This document shows positions 17,865 to 26,772 of a stretch of 64,000 bases of DNA, in pieces. The DNA is from a bacterium 1XD21-13 (lineage in GTDB: Bacteria > Bacillota > Clostridia > Lachnospirales > Lachnospiraceae), in NCBI GenBank assembly GCA_009917555.1, contig QZDX01000018.1, forward strand, positions 30,765 through 94,764. Reading direction: 5' to 3'. The translations under genes were made by a program, and so were the position numbers. Below the pieces are notes generated by a model. That model had not been told where the DNA came from. It worked only from the letters and a program-made list of their open reading frames with translations, and ran no database searches. The first letter of the stretch is position 1. Every line of letters starts with the position of its first letter.

Positions 17865-19133
17865 ATGAAAGCAAAAGCCGTAAGGCTACATGGAGCCAAT
17901 GACCTGAGACTGGATGAGTTCGAACTTCCGGAGATCACCGACGATGAAATCCTCGTCAAGGTCGTATCCGACAGCATCTGCATGTCCACCTACAAATGCG
18001 CCATCCTGGGCGCCGACCACAAGCGTGTCCATGACGACGTAGCCGAGCACCCGGCCATCATGGGCCACGAATTTGCCGGCGACATTGTCAAGGTAGGCAA
18101 AAACCACCAGGACAAATTCAAGCCCGGCATGAAATTCACCCTGCAGCCGGCCCTCAACTACAAGGGAACCATGTGGAGCCCCGGATACTCCTACGAATTC
18201 TTCGGCGGAGACTGTACCTACTGCATTCTTCCCGCAGAGGTGATGGAGCTGAACTGTCTCTTCGAGTACACCGGCCGGGCCTACTACGAGGCATCCTTAG
18301 CAGAGCCCATGTCCTGCAGCATCGGCGCATTTAACGCAGCCTACCACACCAAAATGGGTGTTTACACCCACGAAATGGGAATCAAAAAGGGCGGCAAGCT
18401 GGCAATCATGGCAGGCGCAGGCCCCATGGGACTTGGAGCCCTGACCTATGCGCTTCACCGGGATGAGCGTCCCTCCATGGTCGTAGTGACCGACGTAAAT
18501 CCGGACCGCCTGGCTCGTGCAGAGGAGCTGTTTCCCATAGAGGAGGCCCAAAAGGAGGGCGTAGAGCTTCACTTTGTAAATATGAGCGACCACCAGGACC
18601 CGGTAGCAAAGCTTCGTGAGATTTCCGGCGGGACTGGTTTTGATGATGTATTCTGCTATGCCCCCGTAGCTGTAGTCATTCAGCAGTCCAGCGAAATCCT
18701 GGGCAGAGACGGCTGCCTGAACTTCTTTGCAGGCCCCACAGACAATAAGTTCAGCGCAACCATGAACTTCTACGACGTACATTACAATTCCACCCATGTA
18801 ATGGGAACCACCGGCGGAAATACCGACGATATGCTGGAATCCTTAAGGCTTACGGCCGCAGGCCGCATCAATCCGGCCGTGATGGTCACCCACATCGGAG
18901 GGCTGGATGCTGTGGTGGATACCACCTTGAACCTGCCGAAGATTCCCGGCGGCAAAAAGCTCATTTACACACACCTGACCATGCCCCTTACCGCACTTTC
19001 CGATCTGCGGGCAGAGGGAGAGGCCAAGAAAGATAACCGCATCACTGCACTGGCAGACATTGTTGACGCACATCAGGGCCTGTGGTGCCCGGAGGCCGAG
19101 GAATATTTACTTGCAAATTTTATAAAGGAATAA
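17865..19133 (+). CDS. Zinc-binding dehydrogenase, SorE-like (sugar-phosphate reductase)
   Basis: A 422-residue medium-chain dehydrogenase from ATG 17865 (AAAGGAG upstream). GHEFAGDIVKVG marks the zinc-site region, and MAGAGPMGLGALTYAL is the nucleotide-binding fold. It is longer than usual alcohol dehydrogenases and resembles L-sorbose-1-phosphate reductase (SorE). That enzyme interconverts a ketose-1-phosphate and a hexitol-6-phosphate. With a ketose-1-phosphate kinase before it and a hexitol PTS after it, it probably oxidises an imported hexitol phosphate. The exact substrate is not known. Confidence 0.75.
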   Translation: MKAKAVRLHGANDLRLDEFELPEITDDEILVKVVSDSICMSTYKCAILGADHKRVHDDVAEHPAIMGHEFAGDIVKVGKNHQDKFKPGMKFTLQPALNYKGTMWSPGYSYEFFGGDCTYCILPAEVMELNCLFEYTGRAYYEASLAEPMSCSIGAFNAAYHTKMGVYTHEMGIKKGGKLAIMAGAGPMGLGALTYALHRDERPSMVVVTDVNPDRLARAEELFPIEEAQKEGVELHFVNMSDHQDPVAKLREISGGTGFDDVFCYAPVAVVIQQSSEILGRDGCLNFFAGPTDNKFSATMNFYDVHYNSTHVMGTTGGNTDDMLESLRLTAAGRINPAVMVTHIGGLDAVVDTTLNLPKIPGGKKLIYTHLTMPLTALSDLRAEGEAKKDNRITALADIVDAHQGLWCPEAEEYLLANFIKE

Positions 19134-19213
19134 AGAGGTCGAGAGCTCCGGTCTGGCGTACTGTCTGCCTGATCATTTGGTTAATCACACAGACAGCGCA
19201 AAGGGGGCCTCTT
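19133..19213 (+). other. Nested RNA structure before regulator gene
   Basis: AAGAGGTC (19133-19140) can pair with GGCCTCTT (19206-19213), and inside it CTGTCTG (19161-19167) pairs with CAGACAG (19190-19196). The structure fills the gap between the dehydrogenase stop and the ribosome binding site of the DeoR gene. There is no T run, so it may stabilise or process the transcript rather than end it. Confidence 0.45.
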
Positions 19214-19235
19214 GGCCCGGACTGGAGGAACATAT

Positions 19236-19997
19236 ATGGATTCAATGGAAACGCGCAGAAATGCGATTGTAGATCTCATTAACGAAAATGGAACCGTCAG
19301 CTTTTCGCAGCTCAAGGACGCATTTCCCCATGTATCGGAAATGACCCTGCGTACGGACCTGAAGCTTCTGGACGAGGCCAGGCGGATCTTGAGGATTCAC
19401 GGCGGGGCGAAATCCGTCCAGGTGCTTATCGGCACCGATGATTTTCTGAACCGGAAATCCGTTCGCAACATACCGCAGAAGCAGAAAATAGCGGAGAAAG
19501 CACTGGCGCTTCTTCGGCCGGACACCACCGTTTATGTGGATTCCGGCAGTACCACTACCATGTTTGCCCGTCAGTTTCCCGATCAGTCAAACCTGATTTA
19601 CACAACGGGATTAAGCTGTGCCACAGAGCTTGCCAATCTGTCGCAGCCCACCGTCATGCTTCCGGGGGGAAAGCTGAACCGCTATAGTCAGAGTGTGTTT
19701 GGCTTCTCTGCCATCAAGGAGCTGGAGGGCGTGAATTTTCACCAGGCATTTTTGGGAATCACCGGCTACCACACCCAGGCAGGCTTTAGTTGCGGCATTC
19801 GGGATGAGGCCATCCTCAAGCAGACCGCAATCCGGCAGTCGGATCAGGTGATTGTGTTGATGGATTCCAGCAAGCTGGGCCTCAAATGCAGCTTCAACAT
19901 CTGCGGGCTGGAGGCTGTGGATATTGTGGTCTCAGACGGAAAGCTGCCGGAGGACTTCCTGGAGGAGTGCCGGAAATACAAGGTAGAGGTTTTGTAG
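19236..19997 (+). CDS. DeoR/GlpR-family transcriptional regulator
   Basis: A 253-residue protein; ATG 19236 has GGAGGA upstream. Residues 1-60 form the DeoR winged helix (RRNAIVDLINENGTVSFSQLKDAF ... MTLRTDLKLLDE), then the sugar-phosphate sensor domain with VDSGSTTTMFA and MDSSKLGLK. DeoR proteins usually repress sugar operons until a phosphorylated intermediate binds. It lies inside the operon it probably controls, and the inverted repeat at 16680-16709 is the likely site. Confidence 0.88.
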   Translation: MDSMETRRNAIVDLINENGTVSFSQLKDAFPHVSEMTLRTDLKLLDEARRILRIHGGAKSVQVLIGTDDFLNRKSVRNIPQKQKIAEKALALLRPDTTVYVDSGSTTTMFARQFPDQSNLIYTTGLSCATELANLSQPTVMLPGGKLNRYSQSVFGFSAIKELEGVNFHQAFLGITGYHTQAGFSCGIRDEAILKQTAIRQSDQVIVLMDSSKLGLKCSFNICGLEAVDIVVSDGKLPEDFLEECRKYKVEVL

Positions 19998-20157
19998 ATC
20001 TGTTTTCATTGGAATCCCAAACTATTACAGGATTTAAAACAGCAATACTCTGACAGTGCCAGAACAATTTATGGACGCATGGAGTTGCGGCCGGAAATTG
20101 TTCTGAATAAATGGTGCTGGAAAGGGTATTGCGGAACTAAAAATAGGAGGGACGAAT

Positions 20158-22020
20158 ATGAAGAATAAGGTACAGCGTTTCGGCAAATTTTTATCAGCTA
20201 TGGTGATGCCAAACATTGGCGCACTCATTGCCTTTGGTTTTCTTGCTGCACTGTTTATAGATACGGGCTGGATACCAAACAAGGGCTTCAACAGCATGGT
20301 CGGCCCCATGCTGACCTATTTGATACCGATTTTGATTGCATCCACCGGAGGCCGCATGATCGGCGGCGACCGAGGCCGTGTGGTTGGAGCTATCGCCGTG
20401 ATCGGTGCGATTCTCAGCAACACAGAGATTACCATGCTCATGGCAGCCATGGTCATGGGTCCCCTGGCAGGCTGGTGTGTAAAGAAGTTTGACCAGTTCA
20501 TGGAGGGCCGTATGCCGGCAGGCTTTGAGATGCTGATTAATAACTTTTCCGCCGGCATCTTGGGTATGCTCCTGGCCATGCTTGGCTACATACTGATTGG
20601 ACCAATTATGAGCGGAATCCTGGCAGTCCTTGCCGCAGGCGTCACCTTTTTGGTGGAGCACAGCCTGCTTCCCCTTGCGGCCGTATTCATTGAGCCGGCA
20701 AAGGTACTGTTTTTGAATAATGCCATTAACCACGGTGTTTTTACGCCCATTGCAACTATCCAGGCGGCAGACGCAGGAAAATCCATTATGTACATGCTGG
20801 AGGCAAATCCGGGTCCGGGCCTTGGCGTCCTCTTGGCTTACATGCTTTTTTGCAAGGATAAGACAACCAAGGATTCTGCTCCCGGTGCGGTAATCATCCA
20901 TTTGCTGGGCGGTATCCATGAGATTTATTTCCCATATATCCTCATGAATCCCTTTGTGATCATTGCCCCCATTCTGGGAAATATGGCGGCGATTCTCTGG
21001 TACACCATCACAGGCGCCGGCCTGGTAGGTCCCGCATCACCGGGCTCCATCATTGCTTACCTGATGATGACGCCGGGATCGGATATGGTAAAGGTGATTG
21101 CAGGCGTGCTCATTGCCGCAGGAATTTCCTTTGTAGTTGCGTCCCCCATTGTGAAGATGGCAGGAGGCAAGAGCCTGGAGGAGGCGCAGAGTGAGATGGC
21201 GGCAAGAAAGGCGGAGGCCAAGGGCCAGCAGATAGTTCCGGGCACCATTGAAAAGGCTTCCGCTATCCGAAAGATTGTATTTGCCTGTGATGCAGGTATG
21301 GGTTCCTCCGCAATGGGAGCCACCAAGTTCCGCAACCGTATCAAGGGAAACCGGCCGGATATTACGGTTATCAATACCTCTGTGGACAATATTCCCGGGG
21401 ACTGCGACATTGCGGTGGTGCAGACTACCCTGGCAGACCGGGCAAAGAAATCAGCTCCTCAGGCACAGCTCATTACCATAGGTAACTTCCTGGCAGACCC
21501 GGCTCTGGACGCTTTATACGTACAGCTTACCACCGGAGATCAGCCGGCGGCGCCGGCAGGGGAGAACACGGATATTGTGATTCCCGACGTGCCCATTAAG
21601 AAGACGGTTCTCATAAGGGAGGGCATTCAGCTTGGGCAGAAGCCGGTGACCAAGGAGGAAGCTATTCAGGCCGCTGGAGAGCTTTTGGAGAAGCTGGGCT
21701 ATGTGGACGGCTCCTATGTGGCCGCCATGCAGGAGCGTGAGAAGCTGGTAACCACCTACATGGGCATGGGCGTGGCCATCCCCCACGGAACTACCCAGGC
21801 AAAGGGTACGGTGAAGAAGAGCGGAATTGTATTTTTCCAGTATCCGGAGGGCGTGGACTTTGGAGAGGAAAAGGCACAGCTCGTATTCGGTATCGCAGGC
21901 GTGGGAGATGAGCATCTGGATCTTCTGGGAAATCTCTGTACGCTTCTGGAGGATGAGGCCAGGCTGGAGACGCTGAAAACCACGGATGACGTGGATTGGG
22001 TGCTGGAGCAGCTGGCGTAG
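20158..22020 (+). CDS. mtlA: PTS mannitol-type hexitol transporter EIICBA
   Basis: A 620-residue full-length fusion. EIIC, residues 1 to about 340, is a membrane domain with MtlA features (ATP-free GGIHEIYFPYILMNP substrate loop). EIIB carries FACDAGMGSSAMGA with the phosphocysteine. EIIA, the last 145 residues, carries the active-site His in IPHGTTQAKG. It imports and phosphorylates a hexitol, by default mannitol to mannitol-1-phosphate. The absence of a normal mannitol-1-phosphate dehydrogenase nearby leaves the substrate open. A TTGCGGAACT...ATAGGAGG module precedes the start. Confidence 0.9.
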   Translation: MKNKVQRFGKFLSAMVMPNIGALIAFGFLAALFIDTGWIPNKGFNSMVGPMLTYLIPILIASTGGRMIGGDRGRVVGAIAVIGAILSNTEITMLMAAMVMGPLAGWCVKKFDQFMEGRMPAGFEMLINNFSAGILGMLLAMLGYILIGPIMSGILAVLAAGVTFLVEHSLLPLAAVFIEPAKVLFLNNAINHGVFTPIATIQAADAGKSIMYMLEANPGPGLGVLLAYMLFCKDKTTKDSAPGAVIIHLLGGIHEIYFPYILMNPFVIIAPILGNMAAILWYTITGAGLVGPASPGSIIAYLMMTPGSDMVKVIAGVLIAAGISFVVASPIVKMAGGKSLEEAQSEMAARKAEAKGQQIVPGTIEKASAIRKIVFACDAGMGSSAMGATKFRNRIKGNRPDITVINTSVDNIPGDCDIAVVQTTLADRAKKSAPQAQLITIGNFLADPALDALYVQLTTGDQPAAPAGENTDIVIPDVPIKKTVLIREGIQLGQKPVTKEEAIQAAGELLEKLGYVDGSYVAAMQEREKLVTTYMGMGVAIPHGTTQAKGTVKKSGIVFFQYPEGVDFGEEKAQLVFGIAGVGDEHLDLLGNLCTLLEDEARLETLKTTDDVDWVLEQLA

Positions 22021-22045
22021 ACTGCAATTAATTAGGAATAAAAAT

Positions 22046-22084
22046 AAATGGCTTTCGGAGTATATCCGAGGCCATTTGTTTTTG
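22046..22084 (+). terminator. Terminator of hexitol operon
   Basis: AAATGGC (22046-22052) pairs with GCCATTT (22071-22077), with an inner TCGGA/TCCGA helix, then GTTTTTG. Located 25 bp after the PTS gene. Confidence 0.85.
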
Positions 22085-22131
22085 CAAATAATCTTGTGTC
22101 TATACCTATATTTTTTGAAATTTGGCTATGC

Positions 22132-22160
22132 TTGATAAAAAGCGGGTCTTTTAGTATAAT
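22132..22160 (+). promoter_or_regulatory. Promoter of antitoxin-like gene
   Basis: TTGATA (22132-22137), 17-base spacer, TATAAT (22155-22160), about 70 bp before the start of the small antitoxin-like gene. Confidence 0.75.
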
Positions 22161-22227
22161 AAAACCGTGGCAGGGGTAAGGAGCTAATCAGATAAATGTC
22201 TGCCATAAAAGAAAGGTGGTGTCTGTT

Positions 22228-22488
22228 ATGCCGACATTACAAAATCAGATTACACAATCTTTGGAGGGGCTTTCGGATGACAGCCTGCGCTTTATTCTTG
22301 ATATGATACAGCGATTTGTGCTGCCGTCAGAATCAAGGAGTACGGGTATAAATTATGGTACTGCCACGCAGGGGACAAAACGCAGGCTTGGAAGTATGAA
22401 AGGGCAGAAATTTATTTTGAATGGTCATGATATAGACGAGTGCAATGATGAAATTGCCAGATTATTTGAGGTGGGAGATTACGATTAA
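22228..22488 (+). CDS. Antitoxin-like protein of a decayed PIN-toxin module
   Basis: An 86-residue protein from ATG 22228 (AAAGGTGG upstream). The helical N-terminus (ITQSLEGLSDDSLRFILDMIQRFV) and the ending (RLGSMKGQKFILNGHDIDECNDEIARLFE) follow the plan of small antitoxins: a dimerising part, then a toxin-wrapping tail. The last residues (VGDYD) appear to come from fusion into toxin sequence, since the other frame there reads a PIN-protein segment. It may still repress its promoter. Confidence 0.6.
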   Translation: MPTLQNQITQSLEGLSDDSLRFILDMIQRFVLPSESRSTGINYGTATQGTKRRLGSMKGQKFILNGHDIDECNDEIARLFEVGDYD

Positions 22489-22811
22489 GCATATGGCACA
22501 TCCGGAAACATTTTTATTCAGTGGGAAATATCTGGAGAAAGGATGCTCCACCACATAAAGACCCTTTTGGTAGGATTTTGCTTGCACAGGCAAAATCAGA
22601 AAGAATGAAATTTATGACACATGATACTTTGATTCCGTATTATAATGAGTCTTTTTTATCACTGTTTAATATGGGTGCAATGATTGAAATTTCTGAAAAA
22701 TCTTTGGAAATTCAAATGCTTGCACAGCAACGGGAAGTCGAATATTTAAAAATATGTCAAGATGAAAAAGCATATAATAGACTTATGAGCATTTATCAGA
22801 AAAATAGATAA
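22472..22811 (+). pseudogene. Broken PIN-domain (VapC-like) toxin remnant
   Basis: From 22472 one frame reads WEITIKHMAHPETFLFSGKYLE, typical of the middle of PIN toxins, then stops. A second frame, open from 22521, reads HKDPFGRILLAQAKSERMKFMTHD, the conserved PIN C-terminal segment with its Asp residues. The N-terminal half with the first catalytic Asp is absent and the two pieces are out of frame. So the toxin has lost its start and part of its middle and is not functional. Confidence 0.7.
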
Positions 22812-22904
22812 AGTATAGGACTTATATAGGCGTATTGCTTTATTGCAGTAAAAAGCATGTGGATGGCATCTCTCATCCCCATGCTCAATGTACTATTTAT
22901 TGAA

Positions 22905-23168
22905 TTAGAATCTTGGTAATTTTAGTAAGTTATCATTTGGTTCAGAGCGCACATATTTTTCTCGGTTTGCACTTAATGCTGCAATTAGGTTTGGATAGGG
23001 ATAAATATTTACTTGGATAGAACCGGGATTTGATTTAACAAAATCATGTAGGGTTGATTTTGGAAAGAATCCGGGATTTGTGCACCCCTCAATATAAATT
23101 TCGGATATTTCTGTAACTTTGGCTGAGTATTCGCAGCCTGTTTTCATTTTTATTTTTGTAGCTATCAT
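22905..23168 (-). CDS. Small DUF3892-like protein
   Basis: An 87-residue protein with AGAAAGGAAAC before its ATG. It ends REKYVRSEPNDNLLKLPRF, resembling the DUF3892 ending in which a short beta domain closes with xxLRSxPDxxxxDNLxxLP. The family has no assigned function and is often near mobile or accessory genes. The match is partial. Confidence 0.5.
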   Translation of the reverse strand: MIATKIKMKTGCEYSAKVTEISEIYIEGCTNPGFFPKSTLHDFVKSNPGSIQVNIYPYPNLIAALSANREKYVRSEPNDNLLKLPRF

Positions 23169-23428
23169 GTTAAAATGTTTCCTTTCTAAAGTTATAATTT
23201 AATATTTATATTAACAATAAAAAGAGAAACAATAACGAACGGATGTTTAGATTGCATATAAAAGGATTCTATGTTACACTGTGTTTTGGGAAGTACATAT
23301 GTACATAGAAGCCAGTATTCTATTCGTTTAGATGCTGGTTTCTTTTTTTATTGGTGTGTTTCTTTACACTGAATATATCATGGTCAGATTTGAAAGTCAA
23401 TAATAAAAATTATTTTTTTGTCCCAATA
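23169..23428. other. AT-rich gap between divergent accessory genes
   Basis: No coding frame is convincing. It holds an isolated terminator hairpin (23308-23349) and the start of the ATPase promoter region. AT content is clearly above that of the flanking host genes. Confidence 0.5.
23308..23349 (+). terminator. Orphan terminator upstream of ATPase promoter
   Basis: GAAGCCAG (23308-23315) pairs with CTGGTTTC (23335-23342) with G-T wobble, followed by a T run. No plus-strand gene ends just upstream, so it may insulate the ATPase/protease operon or belong to a short untranslated RNA. Confidence 0.6.
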
Positions 23429-23457
23429 TTGACAAAAATGTCCCAATAATTTATGAT
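23419..23457 (+). promoter_or_regulatory. Promoter and direct-repeat operator of ATPase operon
   Basis: TTGACA (23429-23434), 17-base spacer, TATGAT (23452-23457). Two direct copies of TGTCCCAATA (23420-23429 and 23439-23448 approximately) are 20 bp apart, about two helical turns, and overlap the -35 and spacer. This is a plausible repressor site on an otherwise strong promoter. Confidence 0.75.
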
Positions 23458-23485
23458 ATAACTATCAATAACAGGGGTGAAGCAT

Positions 23486-24520
23486 ATGAAGAAGAAAAGT
23501 GTTCTTAATCTAATCAAATATTATTCAGAGAACAATGATGCAGGATTTCGGAATGAGGCTTATGACATAGCAAGGGATTTTGATGCGTCAGGCGATACCC
23601 AGTTGGCAGAATATATTATGGCATTATTGTCGGATGCCAATACCTTTGTTCCACAGATGAGTGAGAATGAATCCGTATTTTTTGAGAAAATTGAGCCTGT
23701 AAATGACAGCTTATGGCTGCCGGACAGTATTACCCAGGATTTGCTTGGAATTGTACATGCGGTTGCTCATGATGCCGGTATTAATAAATTTCTTTTTCAG
23801 GGAGCGCCCGGCACAGGAAAAACAGAGGCAGTAAAGCAACTGGCAAGAGTTTTGGACAGAGAAATCTATATGGTAGATTTTACTGCCGTTATAGACAGCA
23901 AATTAGGTCAGACACAAAAAAACATTTCAGAATTGTTCAGAGAAATAGGAAGTCTGGTTCACCCAGAAAGAGTGGTGATTCTTCTGGACGAAATTGATGC
24001 GGTTGCACTAGACAGGACGAATACAAATGATCTGAGAGAGATGGGCAGAGCCACGTCAGCTATGTTAAAGGGTTTAGATTATATGAATGAAAAAGTGGTT
24101 GTGATTGCAACGACAAATTTATTTTCCCACTTTGATAAGGCACTGGTTCGGAGGTTTGATTCCGTCATAGATTTTAACCGATATACGCAAAAAGACCTGA
24201 TGACTATTGCGGAAGAATTTTTAAATAAATTTTTAATGAAGTTTAAGCTGGGGAATAAGGATATTCGCATATTTCGAAAAATAATGGCATTGCTGAATCC
24301 AATACCCTATCCGGGGGAGCTAAAGAACCTAATTAAGACAGCAGTAGCTTTTAGTGATCCGGAGGATGGAACGGATTACTTAAGAAGATTATATGATACG
24401 GTTACAGGAGAAAAGCCGGAAGATTTGAAGAAATTACAGGCGCAGAGTTTTACTGTACGGGAAATGGAAATTTTGACAAAAAAACCAAAAAGCACAGTGG
24501 CAAGAGAATTAAAGGAGTAA
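23486..24520 (+). CDS. AAA ATPase partner of subtilisin-like protease
   Basis: A 344-residue protein from ATG 23486 (AGGGGTG upstream). Residues 1-80 are a helical N-terminal part. The AAA domain shows Walker A GAPGTGKT (106-113), Walker B VILLDEID (164-171), sensor IATTN (207-211) and an arginine-finger-like RRFD (222-225). The C-terminus (FTVREMEILTKKPKSTVARELKE) looks like a short helical tail. It is 3 bp upstream of an S8 protease gene. Such ATPase/protease pairs occur as accessory, possibly defensive, units; the ATPase may recognise or feed substrates. Confidence 0.85.
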   Translation: MKKKSVLNLIKYYSENNDAGFRNEAYDIARDFDASGDTQLAEYIMALLSDANTFVPQMSENESVFFEKIEPVNDSLWLPDSITQDLLGIVHAVAHDAGINKFLFQGAPGTGKTEAVKQLARVLDREIYMVDFTAVIDSKLGQTQKNISELFREIGSLVHPERVVILLDEIDAVALDRTNTNDLREMGRATSAMLKGLDYMNEKVVVIATTNLFSHFDKALVRRFDSVIDFNRYTQKDLMTIAEEFLNKFLMKFKLGNKDIRIFRKIMALLNPIPYPGELKNLIKTAVAFSDPEDGTDYLRRLYDTVTGEKPEDLKKLQAQSFTVREMEILTKKPKSTVARELKE

Positions 24521-24523
24521 GCC

Positions 24524-26764
24524 ATGAATCATATTTTGCAGTTAAAAGGAAGATTCAAGCAAAGAAAAAATACGAATAGCTTTGGCCCTGTTAATCTTCC
24601 AAAGGGATCCATCGTCACGGAAGAACATGTCTCGAACTTGAAAATACAGCTAAAGAATTTGGAAACACGCTGGAAAAATGAGCCGCCAATAGGTGGAGCT
24701 TTGATTAGTGTACATTATAAGTGTATTGTTGCCAAAAGTAACAGACTCCAGCTTCTGCTGGGAGAAAAAAATATGCATCCAAATACATCTATTCGTGGTG
24801 CAAAATTTGTTGATGAGATCCATGCAAATGATGTAAGAAAAAAACATGTATTTACTTACTTTATTTCTTTTGAGGCGCTTCACAGATCAATAGAGTACTT
24901 GGAAAAATGTGAGCAAGTATTAAGCTGTTATTTTAATGGTCAAATTTCGGAAAAGGACACGGAAGCTATTAATAGCGGAAAATATAATGATAAGATCATG
25001 AAAAAAACAGCATTCCTTAAAGCGATTGTGGATGCGAATTATGTAGAGAAATTTGCTCTTGATCAGGCAACTGAAAAAATAAAGGAACAATCTATTATAA
25101 CAATCTACCGGACAGGCGTGAAAACAACAGAGCTGCTGAGTAGGTTCGGCATAGATATGATCAATGCGAAAATGATTGATGAAACCACTTTACGCCTGGA
25201 ACCAAGAGAAATAGAGATATTACAGAATCATGCCCCCTATTTAATTGCAATGCATGTAAATGATTTTTCTGAGATTGCTTTGAATGATCCGCTTTCAACG
25301 GGAGCGGAGGGTATTATCTCTATTCCGGAACCGGGGAATGAGCCGATTGTAGGAGTGATTGACACACAATTTGATGAGAGTGTGTATTTCCATAAATGGG
25401 TGCAATATGAGAATCTATTAGATCCGAATATTACAATTGGTTCCGAGGATTGTTTCCATGGAACGGCAGTTTCCTCTATCATTGTGGATGGCCCGGCATT
25501 TAATCCGAGATTGCAGGACAATTGCGGGCGATTTCGGGTTAGGCATTTTGGCGTGGCTACCGCAGGTCGATTTAGCTCATTTGCTATTTTAAAAATGATT
25601 AAGGATATTGTGGCGAAGAATCGGGATATTAAGGTATGGAACTTATCCTTAGGGGCAGCTATGGAGATTGATCCCAATTTTATTTCCCCTGAGGGAGCAG
25701 AATTGGATCGGATTCAATGTGAGTATGATGTGATTTTTGTTGTGGCAGGTACAAACAGAGGAAGAAAAAATGTCGGCAGTGTAAAAATAGGCGCTCCGGC
25801 GGATTCGCTAAATTCCTTAGTGGTGAATGCCGTTGACTTTCATGGAAAACCAGCTTCATATACACGGACTGGTCCCGTGCTCTCATTTTTTTATAAGCCG
25901 GATCTCTGCTATTATGGCGGTGACAGCGTTGAGAAACTTACCGTTTGCGAACCCCTTGGTATGGCATCCGTATGTGGAACCTCATTTGCGGCGCCTTGGA
26001 TTACACGGAAAATGGCATATTTAATTTATATTGTCGGATTAAGCAGAGAGGTTGCAAAGGCTTTGATTATCGATTCTGCTGCGGGATGGAATCGCAAAGG
26101 CACAAAGGATTTTACTATGGGTTATGGAATTGTTCCAATAAGAATAGAAGACATTACGCACTCTCAGGATGATGAGATAAGATTTCTTATGAGCGGAACA
26201 ATTGATGAGTATGAAACTTATACCTATGATATACCTGTTCCTCAGGATATGAATGCATATCCGTTCTTTGCAAAAGCTACTTTGGCGTATTTCCCGGGCA
26301 GTGATCGAAACCAGGGTGTCGATTATACCAGTACAGAAATGGATCTTCATTTTGGAAGAGTGATTGAAAAGGATGGGAAAGTAACGATCAAGGCAATTGA
26401 CTATAATAAACAGGCAGATGAGGGAATTCAAAATATTTATGAGGAAAATGCGAGAAAATTATACCGTAAATGGGATAATATTAAGCATATCAGCGAAGCA
26501 CTAAAAGACAATGCCAGAGCCAGAAAAGCCTATCCGGGAGGTGTCTGGGGGCTAAGCATAAAGACAAAAGAGCGCTTAGCGCCAAAGGCTGGAAGAGGTC
26601 TGCATTTTGGTGTTGTGGTTACCTTGAAAGAAATGAACGGGAAGAACCGGATTGACAACTTTATTAAGCTCTGTATGGTAAGGGGATGGCTGGTGAATCC
26701 CGTTGATATTCAAAATCAAATTGATATTTATAATAAGGCAGAAGAAGAAATTGATTTTGAATAA
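24524..26764 (+). CDS. Subtilisin-like serine protease (S8, Y4bN-like)
   Basis: A 746-residue intracellular-type protease without signal peptide or membrane helix. The catalytic triad is visible: Asp280 in VGVIDT, His312 in FHGTAVSS and Ser487 in CGTSFAAPW, with the oxyanion Asn near 411 (VVAGTN). Residues 1-270 are a non-protease N-terminal region, and about 550-746 form a C-terminal domain. The size and the paired AAA ATPase match the Y4bN-like subgroup of plasmid- and island-borne subtilases. Probably cleaves a cellular protein when triggered; target unknown. Confidence 0.88.
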   Translation: MNHILQLKGRFKQRKNTNSFGPVNLPKGSIVTEEHVSNLKIQLKNLETRWKNEPPIGGALISVHYKCIVAKSNRLQLLLGEKNMHPNTSIRGAKFVDEIHANDVRKKHVFTYFISFEALHRSIEYLEKCEQVLSCYFNGQISEKDTEAINSGKYNDKIMKKTAFLKAIVDANYVEKFALDQATEKIKEQSIITIYRTGVKTTELLSRFGIDMINAKMIDETTLRLEPREIEILQNHAPYLIAMHVNDFSEIALNDPLSTGAEGIISIPEPGNEPIVGVIDTQFDESVYFHKWVQYENLLDPNITIGSEDCFHGTAVSSIIVDGPAFNPRLQDNCGRFRVRHFGVATAGRFSSFAILKMIKDIVAKNRDIKVWNLSLGAAMEIDPNFISPEGAELDRIQCEYDVIFVVAGTNRGRKNVGSVKIGAPADSLNSLVVNAVDFHGKPASYTRTGPVLSFFYKPDLCYYGGDSVEKLTVCEPLGMASVCGTSFAAPWITRKMAYLIYIVGLSREVAKALIIDSAAGWNRKGTKDFTMGYGIVPIRIEDITHSQDDEIRFLMSGTIDEYETYTYDIPVPQDMNAYPFFAKATLAYFPGSDRNQGVDYTSTEMDLHFGRVIEKDGKVTIKAIDYNKQADEGIQNIYEENARKLYRKWDNIKHISEALKDNARARKAYPGGVWGLSIKTKERLAPKAGRGLHFGVVVTLKEMNGKNRIDNFIKLCMVRGWLVNPVDIQNQIDIYNKAEEEIDFE

Positions 26765-26772
26765 GGCTTGAT

